NCBI GenBank assembly: GCA_002382805.1
Contig: DGAD01000007.1
Location: 121,746-185,745, forward strand
Direction of reading: 5' to 3'
From: Clostridiales bacterium UBA4039
GTDB lineage: Bacteria > Bacillota > Clostridia > Lachnospirales > Vallitaleaceae
DNA: 64,000 bases
Shown: positions 1 through 7,590 of the stretch, in pieces
How positions within the stretch are numbered: position 1 is the first letter of the stretch
How the letters are laid out: every line of letters begins with the position of its first letter
Position numbers and translations under genes: made by a program
Notes under the pieces: generated by a model
The model's database searches: none
Told to the model about the DNA's origin: nothing
Seen by the model: the letters and a program-made list of their open reading frames with translations, nothing else

Positions 1-485
1 GATATGACTTTGTGACAGACATTATCGTACGTTATAGAAAGCAAAAGAAAATCATGGCGTATGTTCATGAAGGATACTGGATGTCTATCGCTGCATTGGA
101 ATCATACTATCAAGTGAATATGGACTTTTTAAATCATGATTTACGGGCATATTTTTTCAAAGAGCGTCCAAGTATTTTATCTAAAGTTGAGGATGAACCA
201 CCGGCAAAATTCAACCAAGGAACGAAGGTGTCCAATAGTTTATGTTCTTCAGGATGTATCGTCAACGGGACCTTAGAAAATTCGCTATTGTTTCGCAAGG
301 TCTTTGTGGGTAAAAATACAGTGATTAAAAATTCAATTATTCTTAATGGAACATATATAGGTGACCATTGTCGAATAGAAAATTGTATTGTGGATAGCAA
401 AAGTACCATCGCCGATGGAAGTCACTATGTTGGAGAAGCCCATGAACCTAAGATTGTTGTGAATAAAGAACAAATATTTTTTTAG
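1..485 (+). CDS. glgD: Glucose-1-phosphate adenylyltransferase subunit GlgD (3' part)
   Basis: The reading frame is already open at the window edge, so only about the last 160 residues are present; a full GlgD is about 370. What remains is the end of the nucleotidyl-transferase domain (residues such as HEGYW and an Asn-His-Asp-Leu stretch, followed by the hinge) and the C-terminal left-handed beta-helix with hexapeptide-like repeats (VSNSLCSSGCIV, IKNSIILNGTYIGDHC). GlgD is the regulatory partner of GlgC in ADP-glucose synthesis for glycogen in Firmicutes. The lack of conserved catalytic residues cannot be judged from this fragment; GlgD is preferred over GlgC from the style of the C-terminal repeats. 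It is followed by a separate promoter for spoVG. Confidence 0.8.
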   Translation, partial: YDFVTDIIVRYRKQKKIMAYVHEGYWMSIAALESYYQVNMDFLNHDLRAYFFKERPSILSKVEDEPPAKFNQGTKVSNSLCSSGCIVNGTLENSLLFRKVFVGKNTVIKNSIILNGTYIGDHCRIENCIVDSKSTIADGSHYVGEAHEPKIVVNKEQIFF

Positions 486-514
486 TTGAAAACATATTTT
501 ATATAAGATATAAT
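486..514 (+). promoter_or_regulatory. Sigma-A-type promoter for spoVG
   Basis: TTGAAA at 486-491 and TATAAT at 509-514 are separated by 17 bases. The -35 starts one base after the glgD stop codon. The predicted transcript carries a short hairpin leader (AAGTGG at 536-541 pairing with CCACTT at 549-554) before the spoVG ribosome site. No sigma-H-like promoter of the Bacillus spoVG type was evident. Confidence 0.7.
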
Positions 515-585
515 AGAATTAGTATTTAATAAAGGAAGTGGGGGTATACCACTTACAGCACGTTACAGAAAGGGGTACATTTTTT

Positions 586-888
586 ATGGAGATAACTGAT
601 GTAAGAGTAAGAAAAGTAGCAAAAGAGGGAAAAATGAAAGCTGTAGTGTCAATTACATTTGATAATGAATTTGTTGTTCATGATATTAAAGTGATTGAAG
701 GTGAAAAAGGGTTATTTATTGCAATGCCAAGCCGAAAGGCGCTTGATGGTGAATTTCGGGATATTGCCCATCCAATTAACTCAGAGACGCGAGAAAAATT
801 GCAAAAATCAATACTAGAAAAATATGAAACAATTTCTCTTGCTGAACAAAACGAAGATATGAACGATATGTCAGAAGTTTATGAGTAA
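586..888 (+). CDS. spoVG: Septation/regulatory protein SpoVG
   Basis: A 100-residue protein opening [11 protein letters not shown], with the conserved family features [26 protein letters not shown] strands and the PSRK and FRDIAHPIN motifs. SpoVG is a small nucleic-acid-binding regulator affecting septation, sporulation and envelope genes; it also occurs in non-sporulating species, so it does not prove sporulation. The ATG at 586 is chosen because AGAAAGGGG lies just upstream; a longer frame from 538 would add a non-conserved extension. The C-terminal tail is acidic and variable as usual. It sits between glgD and glmU and ends in its own terminator. In Bacillus spoVG also lies directly upstream of glmU, which supports the call. 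Confidence 0.96.
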   Translation: MEITDVRVRKVAKEGKMKAVVSITFDNEFVVHDIKVIEGEKGLFIAMPSRKALDGEFRDIAHPINSETREKLQKSILEKYETISLAEQNEDMNDMSEVYE

Positions 889-893
889 TATGC

Positions 894-932
894 AAACACT
901 TCTATCCAAAGGATAGAGGTGTTTCTTTTTTT
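894..932 (+). terminator. Intrinsic terminator after spoVG
   Basis: AAACACTTCTATCC and GGATAGAGGTGTTT form a 14-bp stem, apart from one mismatch, around an AAA loop, followed by a T tract (925-932). It separates spoVG from the structured gap before glmU. Confidence 0.9.
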
Positions 933-940
933 AATCTCTG

Positions 941-1060
941 GGCAAGTCCTACTTTAGCCTTCTGCTTTAAAACTTAGCAGAAAGGGTCAAGGACCTTTCC
1001 TGCCGCGAACAATATCTCTTCGAGATAACGCGACAGAGTCGATTTGTTCTGTTATTAAAA
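941..1060 (+). other. Candidate structured RNA element upstream of glmU
   Basis: This stretch looks more GC-rich than other gaps here and holds several consistent inverted repeats. GTCCT (946-950) can pair with AGGAC (990-994), enclosing CCTTCTGCT (958-966) with AGCAGAAAGG (976-985). GAACAA (1007-1012) can pair with TTGTTC (1044-1049), enclosing two small hairpins: TATCTC/GAGATA with a TTC loop (1013-1027) and CGAC/GTCG with an AGA loop (1031-1041). The second set is a possible three-way junction. An alternative hairpin, AAAGGGTC with GACCTTT (981-998), would exclude the first stem. No known riboswitch or RNA family was recognised. Strand and transcription are assumed. Confidence 0.3.
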
Positions 1061-1092
1061 AATTTCTTTGTATAAATTTAACTAGAAAAATA

Positions 1093-1174
1093 TTGACAGA
1101 AAGCAATTTCCTAGTCTTTGCTTGAAAAGATACAAATTTCAAATTTGTACTTGCGGTAGGTTGCTTTCTGTTGT
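1093..1174. repeat. Nested inverted repeats at the glmU promoter
   Basis: ACAGAAAGCAA (1096-1106) and TTGCTTTCTGT (1161-1171) form an 11-bp perfect outer arm, followed inwards by CCTA (1110-1113) and TAGG (1157-1160). Inside lies the 19-bp perfect palindrome TACAAATTT-C-AAATTTGTA (1131-1149). The right outer arm lies in the spacer between the -35 and -10 of the glmU promoter, so this may be a protein-binding operator rather than an RNA structure. Confidence 0.5.
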
Positions 1175-1179
1175 ACAAT
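1151..1179 (+). promoter_or_regulatory. Probable glmU promoter
   Basis: TTGCGG at 1151-1156 and TACAAT at 1174-1179 with a 17-base spacer. The predicted start is near 1186, leaving a leader of about 20 bases with AAGGAG at 1191-1196. The spacer overlaps the nested inverted repeats described for 1093-1174. Confidence 0.55.
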
Positions 1180-1206
1180 GTGTTGTGGAAAAGGAGCGTG
1201 TATACA

Positions 1207-2571
1207 ATGTCCGTTATGAAAGCGGTAATTTTGGCAGCAGGCGCAGGAACTCGAATGAAATCCGACAAGCCGAAAGTCATTCATAAAATATTGGATCGAA
1301 CCATGTTGGATTATGCAATTGAAGCAGCGTATGAAGCAGGAGCACAAGAAGTCTGTGTTATTGTTGGTCATGGACGTGATGAAGTTATGGAAACCATAAA
1401 ACATCCGGTGTCTTATGCAATACAACATGAACAGCTTGGAACTGGTCATGCAGTTATGCAAGCCAAGGAATTTATTCAAGGTGAAGGCAATATACTCGTT
1501 TTATTTGGAGATACGCCTTTAATTACTGGAGAAAGCTTATCTAAGCTTAAAACAGTTCATGAGCAATATAATCATGGCGTAACCGTTTTGACAACACATG
1601 TTACAGATCCGACGGGGTATGGACGAATTATTCGTGATGAACAAGGACAATTCCTTAAAAGCGTTGAGCATAAAGATGCAACGCAAGATGAACTTAAAGT
1701 CAATGAGATTAATAGTGGTATGTATATGTTTAAAGCAGAGGCTTTATCAAAAGCTCTTGGCCAGCTTACCAATCATAATGCTCAAGGAGAATATTATCTT
1801 CCGGACACCTTAAGTATCATCCAAAAAGAAGGTGAATTAGTTGACGCAATGGCGATAGAGAATGTGACAGAGATTTTAGGCGTTAACAACAAAGTTCAGC
1901 TTTTTGAAGCAACAACCATTATGCGTAACCGGATTAATCATAGACTGATGGAAGCCGGCGTAACAATGATTGATGCTAACCAAGTATACATAGGCAAAGA
2001 TGTTGTTGTTGAAGCCGATGCAATTTTATATCCAGGAACAACGATTGAAGGGAAAAGTATTATAAAAACCGGAGCACATATAGGCGCCAATAGCAAAATT
2101 GTTAATTCAATTATTGAGTCAAACGTCACGGTTGAAAACTCTACAATATTGGAAAGTAAAGTTGAAGTAGGTTCAACAGTAGGTCCTTATGCATATATTC
2201 GACCCAACAGCAGTATTGGTCGAAATGTAAAAGTAGGCGATTTTGTGGAAATTAAAAATTCCACCATTGGAGATGGGACAAAAATATCACATCTGACGTA
2301 TGTGGGAGATGCAGACGTTGGGCGCGAGGTTAATTTTGGTTGTGGTACAGTAACTGTTAATTATGATGGCGTTAAAAAACACCGAACAACAATTAAAGAT
2401 CATGCATTTATTGGTTGTAACACAAACTTAGTCTCTCCAGTGACAGTAGAAGAAAACGCATATACTGCAGCAGGATCAACAATTACAAAAGATGTACCTC
2501 AAGATGCATTAGGCATCGCAAGAAGTAGGCAAGAGAACAAAATCAATTGGGTAAAAAAGAAACGACATTAG
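1207..2571 (+). CDS. glmU: Bifunctional UDP-GlcNAc pyrophosphorylase / GlcN-1-P acetyltransferase
   Basis: A 454-residue protein of usual length for GlmU, the cytoplasmic enzyme that acetylates glucosamine-1-phosphate and couples it to UTP, giving UDP-GlcNAc for peptidoglycan. The N-terminal nucleotidyl-transferase half shows [16 protein letters not shown] and FGDTPLI. The C-terminal left-handed beta-helix carries hexapeptide repeats, and the acetyltransferase active-site region includes [21 protein letters not shown] and [13 protein letters not shown]. The ATG at 1207 follows AAGGAG; an in-frame upstream start at 1171 would lie inside the promoter. It is followed 37 bases later by prs, probably in one operon. 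The other two enzymes of the pathway, glmM and glmS, lie at the far end of the window. Confidence 0.97.
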   Translation: MSVMKAVILAAGAGTRMKSDKPKVIHKILDRTMLDYAIEAAYEAGAQEVCVIVGHGRDEVMETIKHPVSYAIQHEQLGTGHAVMQAKEFIQGEGNILVLFGDTPLITGESLSKLKTVHEQYNHGVTVLTTHVTDPTGYGRIIRDEQGQFLKSVEHKDATQDELKVNEINSGMYMFKAEALSKALGQLTNHNAQGEYYLPDTLSIIQKEGELVDAMAIENVTEILGVNNKVQLFEATTIMRNRINHRLMEAGVTMIDANQVYIGKDVVVEADAILYPGTTIEGKSIIKTGAHIGANSKIVNSIIESNVTVENSTILESKVEVGSTVGPYAYIRPNSSIGRNVKVGDFVEIKNSTIGDGTKISHLTYVGDADVGREVNFGCGTVTVNYDGVKKHRTTIKDHAFIGCNTNLVSPVTVEENAYTAAGSTITKDVPQDALGIARSRQENKINWVKKKRH

Positions 2572-2608
2572 TCAGCTGTCTGACAAAGATTTATTAGGAG
2601 GAAATTTA

Positions 2609-3583
2609 ATGACCAGTACGGTAAAAACAGTGGATGGTATCAAAATCTTTTCTGGGAATTCAAACAAGCCTTTGGCTCAAAAAATTGCACGTTCACTAGG
2701 TGGAGAATTGGCAATATGTGAAGCAGGACAATTTAGTGATGGTGAAAGTTTTGTTAAAATTGGAGAAATCGTTCGTGGAATTGATTGCTTTGTTATTCAA
2801 TCAACATCAAATCCGGTTAACGACAACTTGATGGAGTTATTAATTACGATTGATGCGTTACGCCGAGCTTCTGCGGGACGTATAACAGCAGTTATCCCAT
2901 ATTATGGGTATGCGCGACAAGACCGTAAAGCGCGAGCAAGAGACCCAATTAGTGCAAGATTGGTTGCAGATTTATTCCAAGCAGCAGGAGCAGATCGTGT
3001 CTTAACAATGGATTTACATTCATCTCAAATTCAAGGATTTTTCTCAATGCCTGTTGACCACATGTTAGGGAATCCTATGTTGGTTGATTACTATACCAAC
3101 AAGATTAAAGAAATTGAAGGCGACTTTGTCGTTGTTGCACCAGATATCGGTAGTGTAAAACGTAGCCGATCATTTGCAGAAGAGATAGATATTCCACTGG
3201 CAATTATCGATAAACGCCGACCAGAAGCTAATGTTAGCGAAGTTATGAGCGTTATTGGTGATGTAAAGGGCAAAAATGTCATCATGGTTGATGACATGAT
3301 TGATACAGCAGGTACAATTTGCAATGCAGCTCAAGCAATGCATGAAAAAGGTGCAAAACGTATTTTTGCATGTTGTACACATCCGGTTCTTTCAGGACCT
3401 GCTATTGAACGTATTCAAAAATCCGCTATTGAAGAGTTAGTTGTATTAGATACGATTCAATTATCAAGTGATAAGAAAATTGATAAGATTAAGCAACTGA
3501 GTGTCTGCGATATTTTTGCAAATGCGATCAAAGCAATCCACAATAATGAATCTGTCAGTAAATTATTTGACAAATTAATGTAA
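2609..3583 (+). CDS. prs: Ribose-phosphate pyrophosphokinase
   Basis: A 324-residue PRPP synthetase, which transfers pyrophosphate from ATP to ribose-5-phosphate to supply purine, pyrimidine, histidine and NAD synthesis. Visible family features are [15 protein letters not shown] near the N terminus, [19 protein letters not shown] (flexible loop and ATP contacts), the metal-binding [11 protein letters not shown], and the PRPP-binding loop [11 protein letters not shown]. The start is supported by AGGAGG seven bases upstream. glmU-prs adjacency is conserved in Firmicutes. A strong terminator follows. Confidence 0.97.
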   Translation: MTSTVKTVDGIKIFSGNSNKPLAQKIARSLGGELAICEAGQFSDGESFVKIGEIVRGIDCFVIQSTSNPVNDNLMELLITIDALRRASAGRITAVIPYYGYARQDRKARARDPISARLVADLFQAAGADRVLTMDLHSSQIQGFFSMPVDHMLGNPMLVDYYTNKIKEIEGDFVVVAPDIGSVKRSRSFAEEIDIPLAIIDKRRPEANVSEVMSVIGDVKGKNVIMVDDMIDTAGTICNAAQAMHEKGAKRIFACCTHPVLSGPAIERIQKSAIEELVVLDTIQLSSDKKIDKIKQLSVCDIFANAIKAIHNNESVSKLFDKLM

Positions 3584-3638
3584 GACTTAGAGCAAATAAA
3601 GTCTTGACAGTTAAACCATGTTGTTAATATATAATAGT

Positions 3639-3677
3639 ATCGCCTATGATGAAATGTCATCGTAGGCGATTTTTTTG
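3639..3677 (+). terminator. Intrinsic terminator after prs
   Basis: ATCGCCTATGATG and CATCGTAGGCGAT form a stem with one mismatched position, followed by seven T. TTGACA (3604-3609) and TATAAT (3630-3635) sit just upstream with a 20-base spacer, too wide for a confident promoter. Confidence 0.9.
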
Positions 3678-3782
3678 GAAAATTTTATCGATGATAGTGC
3701 ATTTAACCGATTTAATACAAGGGCTTAAGACCTAAGAGAAATAGGTAGATTGACGATGTTAATAGTAATATAGTCTTAATAT

Positions 3783-3841
3783 ATATAGTTAATAAGTACT
3801 ATATCAATAAGCTTGATGTTTATATAAAGACATCATATAAT
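3783..3841 (+). promoter_or_regulatory. Promoter with overlapping dyads for the Tad-like locus
   Basis: TTGATG (3813-3818) and TATAAT (3836-3841) have a 17-base spacer. A dyad TGATGT-N10-ACATCA (3814-3835) overlaps the -35 and fills the spacer up to the -10. A second dyad, ATATAGT/ACTATAT, lies just upstream (3783-3804). The leader then contains a perfect stem GAAATAATTA/TAATTATTTC (3888-3912). The 365-base gap 3584-3948 holds no convincing gene; short frames there lack conserved features. Confidence 0.6.
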
Positions 3842-3948
3842 GTTTAAAGATGAGGGCACCATGAGGACATAAGCATGACATGTTATGGAAATAATTACCT
3901 GTTAATTATTTCACGACAAGAGGGAAGAATATTTTTTAAGGAGAAATT

Positions 3949-5421
3949 ATGCGAGTGGGAGAGGTTGTATTTGATAAATACGAAATCATCCGAGTCATTA
4001 AAGAATCGGAAGTGGTTTCGGTTTATGAAGCAAAACATATCTATTTACATTCATCTTGGATCATAAAAAAAATATGTTCAAGGAATCCAATCTATACAAA
4101 TGAAATCCAAATTTTAAAATCACTGAATCATGAAAATATCCCTTTAATTACGGATGTCTTTATTGACGCGGAGACAACCTATGTTATTCGAGAATATATT
4201 GAAGGCAAGACACTCGGAGAAATTATTCGAGAAAAAGGTGTCATGTCAGAAGTCATGGCAGTTAAAATTGCCATCGATATTTGTTGTGTACTTGAATATT
4301 TACATACGCATTTTGACAATCCATTAATTTATCGAGATATTAAGCCAGATAATATTATCTTGTCTAATCAAAACAAAGTACACCTTATTGACTTTGGCAT
4401 TGCCAGATTTTATCAAAGCAATAAAGATGCAGATACAGAGTACTTGGGTACGCGAGGATTTGCAGCACCGGAGCAATACGGTATGGGTCAGACAGATGTG
4501 CGTACAGACGTTTTTGGAGTTGGAATTTTGCTCTATTTTATGTTAACGCGTAAAAATCTTGAGGAAGTTTCTTCGCGCCTAGAACCTATCCGATTTATTC
4601 GAGATGATGTCGGTGAAGAGGTTGAGCAAATCATACAAAAAGCGAGTCAATTTAATATTGAACAACGGTATGCATCCATTACCCAATTAAAGAGCGCTTT
4701 AGAAAAAACAATAAAAATCCAGTCTCAAGAATCTATTGATACTTTTTTATCCGCCTATAAAGATAAGGTCATATGCGTATCAGGAGTTAAATCAGGTATA
4801 GGTGCAACCCATGTTTCAACAACATTGACAAAGTATCTATTAGCATGCAAAAAAAAATGTGTTGTTATCGATATGAGTGAAAACCAGGACTTGATGTCTT
4901 TGGAATATACACATGACGCGGAAATAGAAGAGGGGCTATTAAAATGGAATGCAATGACGATACTTTCATGTACTGGGCAACGTCGAGGGACTGGTGTATT
5001 ATTCAAAGATATTTTCGAAGCGTGTGACTGGATAGTCGTGGATTTTGGAACGTACGATAATCAAAGCAAACAAGATTTTATTGGGGCATATAATATTATA
5101 GTTGCTGGAATTGCACCATGGGAGATGAGCAGACTAGAAGAGTTTTTAATGGAAAACACGACTAAACGGACTGTCTATTTCATTAATCATAGCAATAAAA
5201 ACCAAGTTGATGAGCTTAACCATTCTCTAGAGCATATCTATGTATATGATTATCCATACGACAAAATGGAGGCACTTGAGGATGTAAGATATCAACAGTT
5301 TTATAATGAAGTCTTTAATGATTGGGGGAGGGGAGAGCAATGCTTAGCATCCGTCACGGCAGAAACTTTTTTCGACATCGAAAAATTCAAAATAAAATTT
5401 CAGAAAAGCATAAAGTCATAA
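3949..5421 (+). CDS. Ser/Thr protein kinase fused to a MinD-like P-loop domain
   Basis: A 490-residue cytoplasmic protein with two parts. Residues about 8-255 are a Hanks-type kinase: a lysine pair at 40-41 in the VAIK position, YRDIKPDN with catalytic Asp130, DFG at 148-150 and APE at 173-175. The glycine-rich loop is missing (KESEVVSVYEA instead of GxGxxG). Residues about 272-490 resemble a ParA/MinD-type domain with SGVKSGIGATHVS at the P-loop; the usual Walker A lysine is replaced by alanine, while the upstream signature lysine is kept. The ATG at 3949 follows AAGGAG. It is the first gene of the Tad-like locus, which suggests regulation or positioning of that machine; this is inference. 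The next frame overlaps its 3' end. Confidence 0.85.
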   Translation: MRVGEVVFDKYEIIRVIKESEVVSVYEAKHIYLHSSWIIKKICSRNPIYTNEIQILKSLNHENIPLITDVFIDAETTYVIREYIEGKTLGEIIREKGVMSEVMAVKIAIDICCVLEYLHTHFDNPLIYRDIKPDNIILSNQNKVHLIDFGIARFYQSNKDADTEYLGTRGFAAPEQYGMGQTDVRTDVFGVGILLYFMLTRKNLEEVSSRLEPIRFIRDDVGEEVEQIIQKASQFNIEQRYASITQLKSALEKTIKIQSQESIDTFLSAYKDKVICVSGVKSGIGATHVSTTLTKYLLACKKKCVVIDMSENQDLMSLEYTHDAEIEEGLLKWNAMTILSCTGQRRGTGVLFKDIFEACDWIVVDFGTYDNQSKQDFIGAYNIIVAGIAPWEMSRLEEFLMENTTKRTVYFINHSNKNQVDELNHSLEHIYVYDYPYDKMEALEDVRYQQFYNEVFNDWGRGEQCLASVTAETFFDIEKFKIKFQKSIKS

Positions 5422-6008
5422 TGATTGGTTTGATTGGTACGGAAAAAGGTGCTGGTGTTACACATACATCACTACTTTTGGCGCGCTATTTTTCAAAACA
5501 GCGGGGTAAAGTGGCTGTTGTTGAATGGGGCGATCAAGACGCAATAGCGATGATACGCAGAACATATGAAGGGCAGGAAGGAGTATCAAAAAGTAGCCAT
5601 GATTTCAATGAACCTTATGTCTTTCGCCGAGTCCATTATTATGAACAAGGAAACGATGAACGGATTGCTCTCGTTCGAAGAAGTGGTTATCAAGTCGTTA
5701 TTGTAGATTTTGGGGAGCATGAAAAAAAGAAGGAAGATATGTTTAATCAAATGGATATGCAGCTAGTCGTTGGCAGAGGCAATGACTGGAAATACCATAA
5801 AATTGAAGAATACTATCAAAAAATTGCCTATGTTAATATACAAAAATATAAAGATCTCATACTCATTTTAACCTGCGGAACAAAAGAAGAAAAAAGGCAC
5901 TTACAGCAAAAAGTTAAAGGACGTATAGAAACGGTGTCATTTCATAAAGATCCGTTTGCATGGGGGGAGAAAATGAAACAAGAAATAGAAATAATATTAG
6001 GGGTATAG
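5340..6008 (+). CDS. P-loop (MinD/ParA-like) protein of the Tad-like locus
   Basis: A 222-residue protein whose core begins MIGLIGTEKGAGVTHTSLLL, a MinD/ParA-like beta-strand and P-loop in which the Walker A lysine position is valine (GAGVTH). The pattern is close to the P-loop of the kinase fusion just upstream. The ATG at 5340 is preferred because GGGGGAGGGGAG lies directly before it; this gives a basic N-terminal extension and an 82-base overlap with the kinase gene. The alternative is ATG at 5421, which overlaps the kinase stop by one base (TAATG) but has a weak ribosome site. In Tad systems a MinD-like protein (TadZ) localises the machine; whether this one does is unknown. Confidence 0.7.
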   Translation: MLSIRHGRNFFRHRKIQNKISEKHKVIMIGLIGTEKGAGVTHTSLLLARYFSKQRGKVAVVEWGDQDAIAMIRRTYEGQEGVSKSSHDFNEPYVFRRVHYYEQGNDERIALVRRSGYQVVIVDFGEHEKKKEDMFNQMDMQLVVGRGNDWKYHKIEEYYQKIAYVNIQKYKDLILILTCGTKEEKRHLQQKVKGRIETVSFHKDPFAWGEKMKQEIEIILGV

Positions 6009-6017
6009 GAGGAGCGT

Positions 6018-7052
6018 ATGACAGTATTGCGGCAGCGTCACAAGAATATGATTATAGCGGGAGTAATAGGTTTTTTATTTGCTTTGGTGTGTGTTGTGTT
6101 GGTGTATATTTTTGGATTCTTAAACAACCCAAAAGCAATTCAATGGTTAGTGAAGGGACAAACGGAATATAGTGCAGAAGAAAATCAAGAAGAAGAAGCG
6201 CCACAGATTATATTAGAAAAAGCTTATGTGTTCACTAAAGCATTAAGGGAAAATGATATTGTAGCAGCAGAAGATTTTTCGGAAACAATGATAGACCAAA
6301 CATTGCTTCCTGACCAACGTATTCTTAATTCGGAGGAGCTTATAGGAAAAAAAATAAAGTGTGATAGTTCCCTTAATATGATTGCAACAAAAACAATGGT
6401 TTATGAAGAAAAGCGGCGAGAAGATGTCAAAGAATCCATAGAAATGCTTGATATTCAAGTTCCTGAATTTATTCAAGATGCAGAGCAAATCAATTTAAGA
6501 ATTCATTATCCTACGGGACAGGATTTCTTAGTCTTAGAAAATGTGCTACTGACTAAAATCTATGAAGAGCGCCAAGGAGCGACACTACAATTAAACCATA
6601 ACGAAATCGTTAGCTTGTCAAGTGCAAAAGAAGATGTCAATATTTATCCGGGAACACGTCTTTATTACACAAAAGATACACAAAGGTACACGCGAGAATA
6701 CATCGGAGAGCAACTTCGTAATCAATACCCGGTAAATCCAAATACAATAGGTTTCTTAACATCAAGTTATAATGACGAAGAGGTATATAAAGAAAGAGTT
6801 TTACTTGATGAGACACTTAATACTTTCTTTGATCAAGAATCAAACGCATATTCATTTACACATATTGAAAAAACCATTCAAGATGCAAAGGAAAATCAAG
6901 AAGTCCTTGATGGTGTAGATGAGGGTAGTGATTCTCAAGTAACTGAGGAATCTATAGATATGGAACGAACAAATACAGAAGAGGCGATAGATCAAGAAGT
7001 TAGCAATGTACAGACAAATGAAGCGTCGCCAGCACAGTCAATTGGTTTTTAG
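6018..7052 (+). CDS. CpaB/RcpC-like SAF-domain membrane protein
   Basis: A 344-residue protein with one N-terminal membrane helix (about residues 11-33) and an extracytoplasmic part. After an acidic linker, residues about 75-150 read like a SAF domain of the CpaB/RcpC family: ENDIVAAEDFSETMI, then a conserved-looking LIGKKIKCDSSLNMIATKTM. The final 60 residues are low-complexity, acidic and rich in Glu, Asp, Ser and Thr. CpaB proteins belong to Flp/Tad pilus assembly. AGGAGG lies at the start, and the gene is 9 bases from its upstream neighbour. The family call is from motif style; sequence identity would be low. Confidence 0.65.
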   Translation: MTVLRQRHKNMIIAGVIGFLFALVCVVLVYIFGFLNNPKAIQWLVKGQTEYSAEENQEEEAPQIILEKAYVFTKALRENDIVAAEDFSETMIDQTLLPDQRILNSEELIGKKIKCDSSLNMIATKTMVYEEKRREDVKESIEMLDIQVPEFIQDAEQINLRIHYPTGQDFLVLENVLLTKIYEERQGATLQLNHNEIVSLSSAKEDVNIYPGTRLYYTKDTQRYTREYIGEQLRNQYPVNPNTIGFLTSSYNDEEVYKERVLLDETLNTFFDQESNAYSFTHIEKTIQDAKENQEVLDGVDEGSDSQVTEESIDMERTNTEEAIDQEVSNVQTNEASPAQSIGF

Positions 7053-7062
7053 GGAGGATACA

Positions 7063-7590
7063 ATGCAGGGGCAGATTATTGGAGAGCAGGTTCAAGCAGT
7101 GCAATACTTTCTTCAAGGGCTAGCATATTTTGAAGAAAATGTATTGCCAAAAAAACAACGTCTAATCAAACAACTTCGAAAAATACGAGAAAAAAAAGAA
7201 AAGCAATTAGAAGAACAAGTTTTTTATGCGATTACAACGCGAAAAGCTTCTTTAGAATGGCTAAAAAACCATATTGGGACAATGCCACAAGAAAAGAAAA
7301 TTACAATTATTGTCTTAGAATACTTTAAAGATAGTTCCATTACATCTGAATATATCAAAGCTTACTTAGACCGAGGGAAAAGTACTAAAAAAAGTGTCGA
7401 AATCATAAGCATAGAGTTTAGAGAGCATGATTATATTGTTCAACTTGAAGATGAATACAATCAATCATTTTCTTATAAAAGCTTATCACGCTATTATAGA
7501 AAAAAAATACAGCACATAGCACTGACAAAGTTAAGTTTGATGGAAGAAGAAGTATTGGAGGAGTATTATGCAAGTCGTTATATGGTCTGA
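7063..7590 (+). CDS. Uncharacterised protein of the Tad-like locus
   Basis: A 175-residue, probably cytoplasmic protein of unknown function. The first half is helical and highly charged (Lys/Arg/Glu-rich, coiled-coil-like around residues 25-50); the second half has beta-like segments. No membrane helix or recognised motif is present. The ATG at 7063 is chosen because GGGAGG precedes it; an upstream frame from 7006 would overlap the previous gene. Its 3' end overlaps the next gene by 23 bases, which suggests translational coupling and a joint role in the locus. Confidence 0.7.
   Translation: MQGQIIGEQVQAVQYFLQGLAYFEENVLPKKQRLIKQLRKIREKKEKQLEEQVFYAITTRKASLEWLKNHIGTMPQEKKITIIVLEYFKDSSITSEYIKAYLDRGKSTKKSVEIISIEFREHDYIVQLEDEYNQSFSYKSLSRYYRKKIQHIALTKLSLMEEEVLEEYYASRYMV

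Noticed and set aside
941..1060. T-box, glmS ribozyme or c-di-GMP riboswitch at this place
   Set aside because: No T-box sequence (GGUGGNACCGCG), no glmS core and no GEMM signature could be found; glmS itself lies elsewhere with only a 9-base gap upstream.
987..1479. Minus-strand open frames across the spoVG-glmU gap and the glmU start
   Set aside because: They run antisense through conserved glmU coding sequence, have Cys/Phe/Ile-rich compositions typical of shadow frames and no ribosome site.
3875..4066. Small plus-strand frame before and over the kinase start
   Set aside because: It overlaps the kinase start in another frame, with no conserved features; it also crosses the leader hairpin.
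5960..6172. Frame overlapping the CpaB-like gene start
   Set aside because: Shadow frame; the CpaB-like gene has an AGGAGG site and a good membrane helix.
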